Shown in pieces: positions 54,609 through 64,000 of a stretch of DNA of 64,000 nucleotides. The translations under genes were made by a program, and so were the position numbers. Within the stretch, counting starts at the first letter, position 1. The number at the start of each line of letters is the position of its first letter. Under the pieces are notes generated by a model that saw nothing but the letters and a program-made list of their open reading frames with translations, was not told where the DNA came from and did no database searches. The DNA comes from Blepharisma stoltei (taxonomy: Eukaryota; Ciliophora; Heterotrichea; Heterotrichida; Blepharismidae): the NCBI GenBank assembly GCA_914767885.1, contig CAJZBQ010000046.1, forward strand, positions 62,001 through 126,000, read 5' to 3'.

Positions 54609-56458
54609 ATGAACAAACCTCAGTCAATTGTCAAGCTGACACTTCAGGCACGCGATCTAAAAGTCGAAGACCCTAATTCTAATGGTAACACATGCTGTAA
54701 AATATTCACCAAAACAGTAAATGCAGAAAAATGAGAAGAAGCTGGTGATACTGAATTAGTGACTTCTAGTCTGAACCCAAATTATAAAAAAGAATTCAAA
54801 ATTCAGGTCACTTATAAAAAATAGGATCTTTAAATTATTAAATTTTTTTTATTAAAAAATGGATTTTTTAATGGTATTTTGACAAAAAAATCAAAATTGA
54901 TTAAAATAATTATTTATGATAATTAAATTAAATGCTCACATTTTAATAGCAGGACTGTATCCGTTTAATATTAAATGAGATTAATGACTACCTTCGTAGC
55001 AATATTTGCTTTGTCTTAATAGTATACGAGTTCTTTGCAAACGATTTACAGAAGATTGGCAAAGTAGTTTTCAGTTTATCTGACCTGTCAATAAATGGCC
55101 CAACCACATTTAACATCAAAAAATATGACGAAGTTTCAGGCCATATTATCGTTACCAGTCAAATTCACCATCTCGACGAACAACTCCGGGTGCAAATTCG
55201 AGGTAAAAATCTTGTCAACAAAGATCCCTTCAATTTCCGCTCTCCTTATTTCAAGCTATTTCGGTTAAGAAAAGGTCAAGATAGTTTCCAATTTTATAAA
55301 AGTGAAGTAATCGAAGAAAGCCTGAACCCCCTTTGGAGCCAATCATATTTTAATTTATTTAATTTTATCTAAATAATAATAATTTACTATATAATTCTCC
55401 TAGTTTCATATAAATATAATAGAGAATATACGATGTCTGTGGAGACAATATGAGAATACCAATAAAAATCGAAGTTTGGGACTCAAATCCTCTGCTTAAA
55501 GACGTTCTAATGGGAGAAGGGTATACGTCGGTTGATCAAATTCTTGATAAAAAATCAATCGTCCTGAGGAAAAATAAAAAATTCAAAGGGGTAATTGAAA
55601 TAGTGGAAGCTGAGATAATAGACCACAGAATGCGGGCTTCTTTTTAACTTATAATATGGTTAACTTATTAAATTTGTGATTAAGATATCGTCGGGTGATA
55701 TTTAAAAATGGGAAGTAATTTGTGTTTATATGACTCCACTCATAGTGAAGCGTTAAATTCTGCTATTTTCTGCTAAATTAAATAGTCTGCTAGCTTTATA
55801 AGCCAAAAATTATATTTTTTAACTAACCTTAAGATCCCTATTATAAGGAATAGGTATAGCTATTTCTGAAATGAGCCAGGCTTTAGGAAACTCGGTAAAA
55901 GGCAAACACCTTCTAACTCCCCCCCCCCCCCTCCGTGAGCGAACAAAAAAATTTTGTTCACTCACGGAGGGGGGTTAATTTTTTTTTTAAAAAAAAATTT
56001 ATATATAAATTTTATAAAAAAATATTTTTTTCGAAAATTTAAAAAAATCCTAATTTGCAAAAATTGGGAAGCAAATATTAATTTAATTTGCAAAATTTAT
56101 GTTTTAAAACGCAATTTGTTTAAAATTAAACAGAATTAGCTCTAGATTTCATTATACTAATTATCACTTATATATCAAAATTTTTTTCCATTAAAATTTT
56201 TTCTATTAAAAAAATTTTTGTTCGCTCACGGAGGGTGGGTTTTTGGTCAAAAAATGGTGATTTTTCTAATGGTTTTGTTCGCTCACGGAGGGGGGGGGGG
56301 GGAGTAAGAAGTTTTATATAGGGACTTTTTATAGAGGAAAAAGATCTATCATCACTGAAGAAGAGCTTTGAGCTGCTATGGTGATTTTAAGAGCATACAA
56401 AAGATATAGGGATAGAATGGATCTTGCCCACAGCAAAATGAAATGGGAATTATACTAA
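54609..56458 (+). CDS. multi-C2-domain protein (copine/synaptotagmin-like C2 repeats), split by IESs
   Basis: ATG 54609 gives MNKPQSIVKLTLQARDLKVE. A first C2 domain has VKLTLQARDL, a UGA Trp, and SSLNPNYKKEFKI. After an insert it continues NEINDYLRSNICFVLIVYEF and KIGKVVFSLSDLS. A second C2 starts LRVQIRGKNLVNKDPFNFRS, with EVIEESLNPLWSQSYFNLYD and IPIKIEVWDSNPLLKDVLMG. A helical tail encoded after two more inserts reads GTFYRGKRSIITEEELWAAM ... KMKWELY-TAA at 56458. C2 domains bind membranes, often with calcium; only some Asp ligands are present. The later IES at 55916 is exactly a MITE. Confidence 0.75.
54824..54948. other. IES 1 of C2 gene (junction unresolved)
   Basis: C2 similarity stops at VTYKK-TAG (54822) and resumes after a TAG at 54947 as CAGGAC... 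(QDCIRLILNEI). The TAG on both sides means simple TA excision leaves a stop unless an 18-nt GTCACTTATAAAAAATAG is also removed. Confidence 0.45.
55358..55428. other. IES 2 of C2 gene, 71 bp
   Basis: TA 55356-57 and TA 55427-28 give QSYFNLYDVCGDNMRIPIKI in frame, the expected strand of the second C2 domain. Confidence 0.75.
55647..55862. other. IES 3 of C2 gene, about 210-216 bp
   Basis: TA 55645-46 joined to TA 55861-62 (or 55855-56) gives HRMRASFYFWNEPGFRKLGK (W by UGA) in frame, leading to the segment before the MITE. Confidence 0.55.
55916..56306. mobile_element. MITE that coincides with IES 4 of C2 gene
   Basis: The termini CTCC(C)nCTCCGTGAGCGAAC and the inverse lie directly between TA 55914-55915 and TA 56305-56306. 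The left end has the two-copy hairpin; the right end has the single internal copy CTCACGGAGGGTGGG. It is almost exactly the inverse of the 18636-19025 copy. Removal gives QTPSKKFYIGTFYRGK in frame. Confidence 0.85.
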
Positions 56459-56519
56459 ACTACCTAAAAAATCGCAATTTTGATTAAAATATTTCAATTT
56501 TAAAAATAAATGGAGGAAT

Positions 56520-57746
56520 TTAATTAAGTATCCTTGCAACAGCTTCATATTCGGAATAGTCCTTGCACAGTGCAAATCTCACAAAGTTATGCCCCAGATG
56601 CTTGCTTTGGGGGCTGAAAAATGCTGAGCAGGGTATTGCACAAATTTTTAAATTTTCTGTCATCCATCTGCAAAATGCGAAATCTGGGCTTCCGTTGGCT
56701 AAATATTTTGGGTCAATATCATTAGGATTTACCCTCCCTAGCAAGAAAAACCCTCCTTCAGGCTCCATAGGCTCGATTTTGAATTTTTTGGTATTTGATA
56801 ATATTTCATATAAAATTTCTTTTTTCCTGGAATATTGGTTAGCAATTCATTGATAATAGTCAGGAAAGCCCATATAAGGGTTATCAGCCATTCTAAGCGA
56901 CCTTGCGACGGCTCCTTGGCATGTGGTGTTTGAGCAAAAAGTCGTCCACAAATGAGATGTTGAAATTTTTCTCATAATTTCTGGCCCTCCGACAGCCCAG
57001 CCTATTTTTCAACCGGTCACAGAAAAAATTTTCCCTGCGCTGCTGAATGTTGCAGTTCTTTCCCAAAGATTGGAAAAGTCGCATAAGCTTAAATGTTTGT
57101 TTTCATTAAATGCAATATGTTCATAAACTTCATCAGAAATAATAGCTACATTTGGCCATTTTTCCAAAATCTGAGCTATCTTTTGCAGTTCTTCACTTGA
57201 AAACATTTTTCCTAAAGGGTTATGTGGAGTATTAATGACAAAGACCCTGGTTTTTTCGTTAAAAGCTTGCTCTAATTTTTCAAAATCTACTCCCCATTTT
57301 GTCTGTCCAGCTTCTGGTGGAATTAAAGAAACCAATTTAGGGATTCCTCCAGCTAAAATCGTCTGTGGTACATATAAATCAAAGGAAGGATCAATAATTA
57401 CGACTTCATCCCCTGTGTCAACCATGGACAAAAATGCTGATAATAATCCTTCTGTTGCTCCTTCAGTTACAGCTACTTCTGTCATAGGATTTATGACTCT
57501 ATTATGTTTTTTTCCATAATGCCGAGCTATTTCTTCAACTAGAGCTGGGACACCTTGAGGTCTTGAATATTGGTTTTCATTGGAATTTGTAGCATCTGCT
57601 AAAGATTCCTTTACAAAATCAGGACATGGAAATCCAGGAAACCCTTGACCGAGATTTATTGCTTTATTTTTGATAGCTAAAGGTGTAAACTCAGTCCACA
57701 CTGTATATTGAAAAGGCTCTAATTTTTTAGAAATTTGCTTCCACAT
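56520..57746 (-). CDS. kynurenine-oxoglutarate/cysteine-S-conjugate aminotransferase-like enzyme
   Basis: A PLP-dependent fold-type I aminotransferase (KAT/KYAT group). The minus-strand ATG 57746 begins MWKQISKKLEPFQYTVWTEF. Family motifs: INLGQGFPGFPCPDFVKESL, EVAVTEGATEGLLSAF, GDEVVIIDPSFDLYVPQ, NTPHNPLGKMF (Asn and Asp substrate/PLP contacts), ISDEVYEHIAFN, and the PLP lysine in SSAGKIFSVTGWKIGW, where one Trp is UGA. The end EPEGGFFLLGR and NFVRFALCKDY carries the substrate-binding Arg. About 408 aa, family length. It likely transaminates kynurenine, glutamine or methionine. No IES or intron. Confidence 0.93.
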
Positions 57747-57749
57747 AAA

Positions 57750-58852
57750 TTAATTATTAAAGGTTTTATTTTCATATAAAAAATCCAATAAAAATCTTCG
57801 GAATTTGTTAGAGTTTTTGTGGGAGACGTCTTCTGAGATGCCTAATGTAAAATTTTTAACATGCATAAGTATATAAACGGCTGAGTCGATTTCTTCAAAA
57901 TCGTTGTCTTCTTCAACATTGGCAAATGAGAAGTAATTCCTAGATGATTCTTTAATTTCTTGATTTTTGTAATATTCATTTCCCTTTTAAAAAACTCAAA
58001 AAACGAATTAAATGCGTCTTCTGAATAAGTAAAAGATCTAGTCGGATCATAATAATTTACTTGTCTCTCTCTTAAATTGACTACTAATAGTGTCCAAAAT
58101 CCAACGAAAACTGGAAATAATAAGAAATCGTGCTTAAAAATATTTTGGCTCACATGAAAATCTTCAGAGTTACTGAAGACTTTTTTTGATAATTCTATTG
58201 ATGAGACGAAAACTCTGTCATAAATTTTGTCTGTGTTTTTTCTCTCCTGGTTTTTTAGCTTGTAAATACTCAGAATAGCATTTACAACTTTAAGAGAAAT
58301 CTGTACAAAAGGCTGCAAAGTTGCTAATTCATCACGAGAAAGCTCATAATTTTTCGTGTGGATCAAAATTTCTGTTGGATCTTTGAAATGGTCAAAAACA
58401 GAGCTTCTGAAATGGTCCTTAGGGTCTTGAAATTTTGAAGGAAAATCAAGCTTTATTGGACAATTTGAAATTATACTGGACTCTCTTGTACTTCTTGCTC
58501 TCAGATCAGGGGTTTTAGCAGGCATTCGACTTGTGAGACTTGGAGAATATCTATCTAACAGTCTTGGCGATTCCATATAAGGAGTTGGAGCCCTTTGTGT
58601 AAGACAAGGGGATAATCTGCCTGACAAAGACGGAATTTCGTGTCCTTTTGATTGCAAAAATCTGGGGAGAGATTTTAATTTTAGATTAGTCATACTTGAG
58701 ATTTTTGAAAATGGGGAAGGCTGGGCTTGTTTTAAAGATTTTTCGACGCTGTTTCTATCTGAGGCTCTTGATAGGACAGGAGCTGTTTTTGAGGAGCCTG
58801 CAGATCTTTTCATATTAGATGAGCTTGAGTGAAGTGAAAATCTTTGTGCCAT
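57750..58852 (-). CDS. Ulp1/SENP-like cysteine protease homologue, apparently lacking catalytic His and Cys
   Basis: The minus-strand ATG 58852 (MAQRFSLHSSSSNMKRSAGS) begins a Ser/Arg-rich disordered N-terminus, about 130 aa. The C-terminal domain has RVFVSSIELSKK, then FPVFVGFWTLLVVNLRERQV and NYYDPTRS, which fits the HWxLxxI...YYDS region of Ulp1 proteases but with Phe for the catalytic His. A frame change near TTTTTTAAAAGGG (plus about 57985) is needed to reach NYFSFANVEEDNDFEEIDSA plus VYILMHVKNF, where DSAVY replaces the DCGVF of the catalytic Cys. The frame ends TAA 57750, only 3 bp before the next ATG. Distant similarity; an inactive homologue is plausible. Confidence 0.5.
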
Positions 58853-59107
58853 TATCGTTATATTGCAATACTGGATATTATGAATACTATCATGAAGTTT
58901 TAAGGAATTATGAACTAATTTTCTTTTCAAAATAAAATTATTTTATGCCATTAAATTTCATAAGATTAATCAGTAATATTTTGCAGCTGAATAATATTTG
59001 AGAATTGAAAATTATTATATAGTTGAAAAGAAACCTTTTAAGATCGTAAAACTTGTGGTTTTACCTTAAAAATGAAATTAGTTTGAATTTTTTAAAATTT
59101 TAAATTT

Positions 59108-60892
59108 TTAATTAAATTGGTTTGGCCTATAAGCAGTTATTCGCGGTCTAAAAGTGCAGCCTTCTACTTCATTATCGTAATTTTGTTGTTTTTGGTATTC
59201 CAGCTTAGCTTGTGTTATTTGCCTTATCTCTAACTGCCTTTCATACATATCAGCTCCTTCAAAACTTGTCATTGATAATGATTTTTTCTTCAATGATTTA
59301 TTTTCTTCAATTATTGGCTTCTTTTTAATAGTAATAATATTTTTATCTGTGTTGCATAACAACTTGCATAAATTGTCCATAGATTCACAGAATTCTCCAA
59401 AGCTTAGCTTCTGGTTTATTGATTGAAGCTCTTCTAGAAATGGCTTTATAATTTTATAAACGTCTTTTTCTATATTTTCAACATTAATGTTTTCATAGGT
59501 AATTTCTCCTTGAGAGTCTGGGGAAAGCTGTTGATAAATTATATTTTATTATTTTTTTAATAAAATTTATAAAAATTTTAATATAGTTATGGAGGTATAT
59601 AAAAACTGGGCTCTGAAGGAGTATGAGGCTTTTCTATATGATTCGATAATCTCTAATTGACATAATAGGTCACCTTTTTATAGGAAGTTTAAGAAATAAC
59701 AGCGCAGTTGATAAATATCAAAATATCTTTCTATTTTGGCTTTTTGAAGAATTTTATTTGACCTCGCCTTGCTATCCATCTCTATTGGCTGATGCGGAAA
59801 CTCTTGTGGTTGAGGACTTTTTCTTTTCAGTCTATACAAAAAATCTCCAATCGGTATATCATTCCTATTCCTTTCAATTGCAGGTGGTCTCCCAATAGAA
59901 GGTTTGAATAACTCTAGACCAGTATCTCTATCTATAGGTAGCTCCATGATTTTTCTTTCATAATCAAGCCTTTCTTCTACATATTTTTTCGATAAAAGCA
60001 GCCTTTCTACAACATCTTCGCAATTACTAGAATTATTACTAATAATATTCGGCCGAAAAGTGCATACTTTTTTTAAGCTATATAAGCCTTACTATTGCTT
60101 TGCCAATACCTCTCTTTTCTTTTTCAGGTCATAAGCCTCATTATACAAATCAGTGAATTTATCCTCAGATGCTGGCCTGCTTCTATTTAAAATCTGCTTG
60201 CTCATAGGATTAACCGTCGGAGTAAAAGTGCATTCTCTTTGCTCAATTGCATATTGAAGCTCTTTTTCCTGGTCAATTTTAAGCAGCCTCAATCTCTCTT
60301 TTTCATATAAATATTCTGCTAGGTGTCTATGTCTTCTTTTATTATTTGAAGGAAATTCACTGATTTTTGGCATAAATGTTAATTCTTTTTTTTCTTTTTC
60401 TTCCTCATATTGTCTTTTCTTTTCGTTTTCTTCTTCAAGTTGATCCATAAACTCAAGGCCTTTATTATAAAAGAATTTTGGTTTTTTTTTTCATAAAAAA
60501 TACCTAAATAATAATTTTTTACTATAAAAATAAAATTTTCATGACTACCCAAGAATTTCCCCAATATTTGTGTTTGAAACTTTTTTCAGTTTATTAGCTG
60601 CCTGGATTCTTTCATAAACAGGCTTAACTGCAGCAGAATTTGCCTTTGCAGACACAAGCTCAGCTGCCTTTTCATGCTCTTCAACCAGCAGCCCTATTTG
60701 GATCGCAATTTGTTCAGAGAGTCGTTTTTCGATTTTTTCGTCCAAATTAAATTTCGCTGCAAATTCGTGCACAATCTCATCAGGAACGTCATTTTCATGG
60801 ATAATTAGCTTTTCTTTCCCTAGATTTCCAAGCTCAATGTGCATTATTAAAATTTCTTTTCCTTTTCCATTCGAGAAATCTTCTTGTTCCAT
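59108..60892 (-). CDS. CTFxP-motif protein with EF-hand-like loop
   Basis: The minus-strand ATG 60892 opens MEQEDFSNGKGKEILIMHIE. After an IES it continues GYNKGLEFMDQLEEENEKKR and KKELTFMPKISEFPSNNKRR, then CTFTPTVNPMSKQI, CTFRPNIISN and finally CTFRPRITAYRPNQFN. The recurring CTFxP motif marks a protein group common in ciliates and flagellates that I know only by motif. A TAG near 60090 is removed by the 15-nt intron GTAAGGCTTATATAG (plus 60078-60092), giving AKQYLKKVCTFRP. An EF-hand-like SPDSQGEITYENI follows the second IES. About 500 aa. Probably cytoskeletal or axonemal. Confidence 0.75.
59537..59713. other. IES in CTFxP gene, 177 bp
   Basis: Minus-strand flanks both read ATTTATCAAC (10-bp direct repeat). 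Excision gives RYFDIYQQLSPDSQGEITYE in frame. Confidence 0.8.
60078..60092 (-). other. 15-nt intron in CTFxP gene
   Basis: Minus strand GTAAGGCTTATATAG; the unspliced frame has TAG TAA here, and splicing links AKQY to LKKVCTFRP. Confidence 0.88.
60470..60547. other. IES in CTFxP gene, 78 bp
   Basis: TA 60546-47 to TA 60468-69 on the minus strand gives NTNIGEILGYNKGLEFMDQL. The YNKGLEF motif is typical of this protein group. Confidence 0.8.
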
Positions 60893-60914
60893 ATATAATA
60901 TTAATAATTTAGCA

Positions 60915-61559
60915 TTAAATTAAATACTTTTTACTGTGCCGCTTCAGTTTTGAAGTCCTTGATTTAATTACAACGCTGAGATTTCCTAATTCTTCTATAA
61001 ACTCTGAAGTAATTTGCTTTTGCTGAGGAGTTAGAACTGATGTGAGCTCTTTAGGCTTGGAACCAGACCGTGATAAAAGGCTTTGTTGGGGATAGGCAGT
61101 TCCTTCTGTAAGAATTGGCATTCTAGTCCCTAATAGGTTTCTTGAACGATTGATTTTTTCGATTTCTAAGGATAATTTTTGTATTGAGAGCTGCTGTGAA
61201 TTATTTTGGTATCTAAGCTCGCTGTTTTGTTTTAATAAATTTTTATTTTCTTCTTTTGAAATTAATAATTCACGCTGTAAGCGTTTATTATCTTGTTCAA
61301 CGATTTTTAGCTGTTTTAAGATTGACTGCTTGCTTTGTTCTGAATAATGCACAGAATCTGATGGTTTTTGAAAGGAATCTTCGTTATATGAAAGATCAAT
61401 TTTTTTCTGCTTTTGCGGAGAGTTATTTTGTCGAACTTTTGGGGTAATAGATGAAGAGCGTCCTGGATTTAGAGAAAGTGCTTGGAGGATTAAAGAATTT
61501 ATTTCTACCCGGTCTGAGTTCATTCTATTGCTGGAATTTGATAAGGAGTCTCTTCTCAT
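60915..61559 (-). CDS. coiled-coil protein
   Basis: A complete 214-aa frame, MRRDSLSNSSNRMNSDRVEI. The N-terminus is Ser/Asn-rich and basic. A clear coiled coil follows (QSILKQLKIVEQDNKRLQRE, then LLISKEENKNLLKQNSELRY). The C-terminus is LTPQQKQITSEFIEELGNLS with a basic end. No family recognised; it may be a basal-body or kinetochore-type scaffold. It lies 22 bp upstream of the CTFxP gene on the same strand. Confidence 0.7.
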   Translation of the reverse strand: MRRDSLSNSSNRMNSDRVEINSLILQALSLNPGRSSSITPKVRQNNSPQKQKKIDLSYNEDSFQKPSDSVHYSEQSKQSILKQLKIVEQDNKRLQRELLISKEENKNLLKQNSELRYQNNSQQLSIQKLSLEIEKINRSRNLLGTRMPILTEGTAYPQQSLLSRSGSKPKELTSVLTPQQKQITSEFIEELGNLSVVIKSRTSKLKRHSKKYLI

Positions 61560-62205
61560 AGTCTGTTAATATGCAAAGAAAAATTATATAAATTTTTATA
61601 TCAAAAATTGTTAAGGTGTTAAGGTGTTAAGAAAGAATGACATTGTGTAGAGAAAGATGAAAATTAATCTTTAAAACGGAAAATGTATAACTTAGAATTA
61701 TTTTGAATATTATATAAGTTAAGGACTATTTAAGAAGAATCTTGATATCATTCTTATTTTCGGGATTATTAAACTTTTATTTGGTTTTTTCTTTACCTTC
61801 TTAGCTTTTTTCTCTTAAAATACGATTCAAGGGATTTAATTCTTTAATTAGGTTCTTTCTGCAGGACTATTTTACATGAAAAAGCTCATAAGTTCTTGCA
61901 ATTCTTATTGCCGCGATTTGTTAGGCTTCACCTTTTCCTCTTCAAAATCTTTTTCAATTAAATGTCTATTTAATTATATCTCATTATTTATTATTCATCA
62001 ATAATAAATTCACTAAATTATCATCTATTATTAATTCCTTGCATTCACAAATTACTATAATCTCTACTATTAAGATTAGTAAGTTTAGATCAATAAAATT
62101 ATACCCCTACAAAGACAACCAACAATAAACTGTCAATAATATTTTATTTTAAATTAAAAAAAATAATTCTACCCACATCTATTTTTATTCTCAAAGTTTA
62201 TGATC
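61560..62205. other. intergenic, nothing recognised
   Basis: AT-rich with a short GTTAAGGT tandem near 61613. No conserved ORF in any frame. Confidence 0.45.
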
Positions 62206-63890
62206 TTATGGTTCGTAAGTTCTATCGTGTCCTCCATACCAGCCATGAAGAGCTTCGTCCATCGTCAAATCAACCTTGGCTTGATAGTCTTGCAAGATTC
62301 TCATCAAATTCTGAGGGAATGACACAGGTTTTACCTTCAAGTCTTCAATTTTCAATGCGTCTTTTGATACCACGATGTCCATTTGGCTTTCTTCTACATC
62401 ATTTAAGCTCATATGTCTTGAAAACCCAAACGTATGAGGCATGTATTGGATAAATTTATGGGCTTTTCTATAAGGAATTGATCTTACATTTGGTGGCTTT
62501 CCAATCTTATTGTAGACGATTTCCATGATTTCTCTGTTAGAATACACATTCGGGCCACCAAGCTCATAAGTTTTTCCTATGGTTTCAGGCATTCTTAGAC
62601 AGTTTATTACGCATTGTCCTATGTCCTTATAGTAAATTGGCTGTCTGAGTTCTTTCGCGTCATCAATAACCGGTAGATAATCGATCATCTGCTGAATCAG
62701 TCCCATTCTAGTCACGTAGTTATCATATTCTCCAAAAATTGTAGTGGGTCTTAGAATCGTCACATTAGGGTATGCTGCTTTGACTTCTTTTTCCACAATT
62801 AAATATGGCCGTCTGTCGTATGGCCGTGCAGCCTCGAACAAGTATTTAAGTATATCTGGTATGATTTTGTCAACCCAGAAATGGGTAACTATGCAAGGAA
62901 GCAATTTCACCACTATGTGGAACCTTGACTTGGCTATCTATTATGACTGAATTTTACCGTTGGGAAGAGGAGCATGGAGCTAAAAATTGGTACCAGCATG
63001 GGCTATGATAGTGACTAGACCATTCAGGCAAGTTTTGCCTTTTTCTCAAGAGTCAGCCAGAAAATCCATTTTTGGACTTTCTCTAAGGCAACCTATGCTC
63101 ATATATCAACCTCAAGCAAGGATACAGAAGTTCGTAGTCTGCCAACTAAACGCTAGAGCTGCAAGGACGAGGTGTAGGAGGAAGGGCAACACTCCAGCAA
63201 TAAGGAGTCAAAAAGTAGCAATATATAGCGTTGCCATGCAAATCATTTCTCTAAGAAAATGAATCACTTGAGATTCTTAGGGACTGGATTACCAATATAA
63301 ATCAGCCTATCCCTAAATTAATTTAAGACTTCTTGTTCCCCATGCCATTTAGTTTGAAGACGTGGCGAAGTGCTTGCTGGGTCATGAAAAAAATTTATTT
63401 TTTTTATTTTTTTTCAAAAAATCATTTTTGTTGAAAAATAAAAAAATGGGTCAATGCCGACTGCTGAAAAGTGAATGAGCCTCAAAATGTCTGGATTCCT
63501 TGCACAGGCTTCTGCTATTCTTCTTGGAACTGTGACATTTGACTCATAAAGAGTATCGTAGTCTCTTATATAGTGATAGCCTCCAATTGTATTGATAACT
63601 ACATTAGCGTTTTCTAGGACTTGGTCGAGGATATCTGGGTCCTTTAAATCTAGCTGCTGTCTGAAAGAAATAAACTTGAAGTTTCCAATTCTTAAATAGT
63701 CAACCCATTTTGAAGATGTTCTGCATGGGATTAAGACTTGAGCATGGATATTGGTTAAAAGTCCTATTGCGGCTCGAGCAATTTGTGAGCTGGAGCCAAA
63801 AACGACAGCTTTGATCATGGAAGTTGAGGAGCGATCATTGACGTGGAGAATTGAGGATTTGATAGTCCTTCTCATAGCTGCTGATATCAT
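62206..63890 (-). CDS. NDUFA9: NDUFA9-like subunit of mitochondrial complex I, interrupted by an IES
   Basis: NDUFA9 is an SDR-fold accessory subunit at the ubiquinone site of complex I. The minus-strand ATG 63890 begins MISAAMRRTIKSSILHVNDR, a basic amphipathic N-terminus suited to mitochondrial import. A dinucleotide-binding strand follows, VVFGSSSQIARAAIG, and NVVINTIGGYHYIRDY. After LIHFSAVGIDP a 596-bp insert intervenes. The remainder has KEVKAAYPNVTILRPTTIFG, LPVIDDAKELRQPIYYKDIG, and RSIPYRKAHKFIQYMP in NDUFA9 order, ending WYGGHDRTYEP. The start could also be at one of two nearby Mets. About 365 aa after excision. Confidence 0.88.
62845..63440. other. IES in NDUFA9, with a SINE-like repeat A relative
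   Basis: Minus-strand joining of TA 63439-40 and TA 62843-44 gives GIDPFFYLFEAARPYDRRPY in frame. Inside, about 62990-63110 on the minus strand shares TTTTCTGGCTGACTCTTGAG, GGCAAAA and GAATGGTCTAG with repeat A in the same order, so it is a distant third copy. Confidence 0.8.
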
Positions 63891-64000
63891 TTTATATGAG
63901 AATTATAATAAGTTTATGATGATTATTAAATTTGTGGAGAATATAAGGATTTTAGATCTGGGTGAAAAGGAGTTGAAAATAAAGCAATTGAAATAAGGAA

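Noticed and set aside
57970-58000. Canonical -1 programmed frameshift site at T6A4G3 in the Ulp1-like gene
   Set aside because: The heptamer in zero frame does not fit X-XXY-YYZ; a sequence error or missed insert is just as likely.
1-64000. CRISPR arrays, bacterial operons or ribosome-binding sites
   Set aside because: No regularly spaced repeats; code, introns and gene families are eukaryotic.

Overview
The window reads as germline (micronuclear) DNA of a heterotrich ciliate, most probably Blepharisma or a close relative. The evidence is direct. (1) UGA is read as tryptophan in conserved positions (WD40 repeats, protein kinase, aminotransferase, purple acid phosphatase, sugar transporter), while real genes end in UAA or UAG. 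(2) Several genes have 15-nt GT...AG introns. (3) Many conserved genes are interrupted by AT-rich or repeat-rich inserts whose removal between two TA dinucleotides restores the reading frame. This is how internal eliminated sequences (IESs) look before genome editing in a new macronucleus. The species name is an inference; code, intron size and IESs are seen in the sequence.

Layout. 0.5-4.8 kb: a small Cys-rich gene, a decayed O-methyltransferase pseudogene split by a MITE, and a two-RRM protein. 5.2-10.1 kb: an IQ-MORN protein and a tandem pair of CDP-alcohol phosphotransferases plus the remnant of a third; the second copy carries an IES inside its 15-nt intron. 10.5-16.1 kb: a coiled-coil protein, an LMBR1-type membrane protein and two long coiled-coil/disordered ORFs separated by a palindromic element. 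17.8-29.9 kb: a myristoylated AGC kinase, coiled-coil and small proteins, purple acid phosphatase, an RBR-type ubiquitin ligase, two unknown genes and SKP1. 30.1-35.2 kb: a WDR26/GID7-like gene holding a 3.26-kb insert, inside which sits a 2.8-kb fold-back transposon with about 790-bp arms and a 9-bp target duplication. 35.2-43.7 kb: acidic protein, a gene cut by a MITE, a MORN gene holding a 1.66-kb insert with its own UBA-domain ORF, TPGS1, two EF-hand paralogues and a sugar transporter. 44.5-53.1 kb: one BEACH-WD40 gene cut into about ten pieces. 53.4-64 kb: NF-YA, a multi-C2 protein, kynurenine-type aminotransferase, a Ulp1-like protein, a CTFxP-motif protein, a coiled-coil protein and NDUFA9.

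The genes are unrelated housekeeping and cytoskeletal or ciliary genes (TPGS1, MORN proteins, CTFxP protein). There is no bacterial-type operon, rRNA gene or CRISPR array, and I recognised no tRNA. The striking biology is the inserts: four copies of one G/C-capped MITE family (TIR core CTCCGTGAGCGAACAAAA), at least three of them inside IESs and two coinciding exactly with an IES; SINE-like repeats inside IESs; a fold-back element nested in an IES; an IES within an intron; and an IES with a protein-coding ORF. All IES ends below are deduced from frame restoration and family alignment from memory, not from somatic reads.
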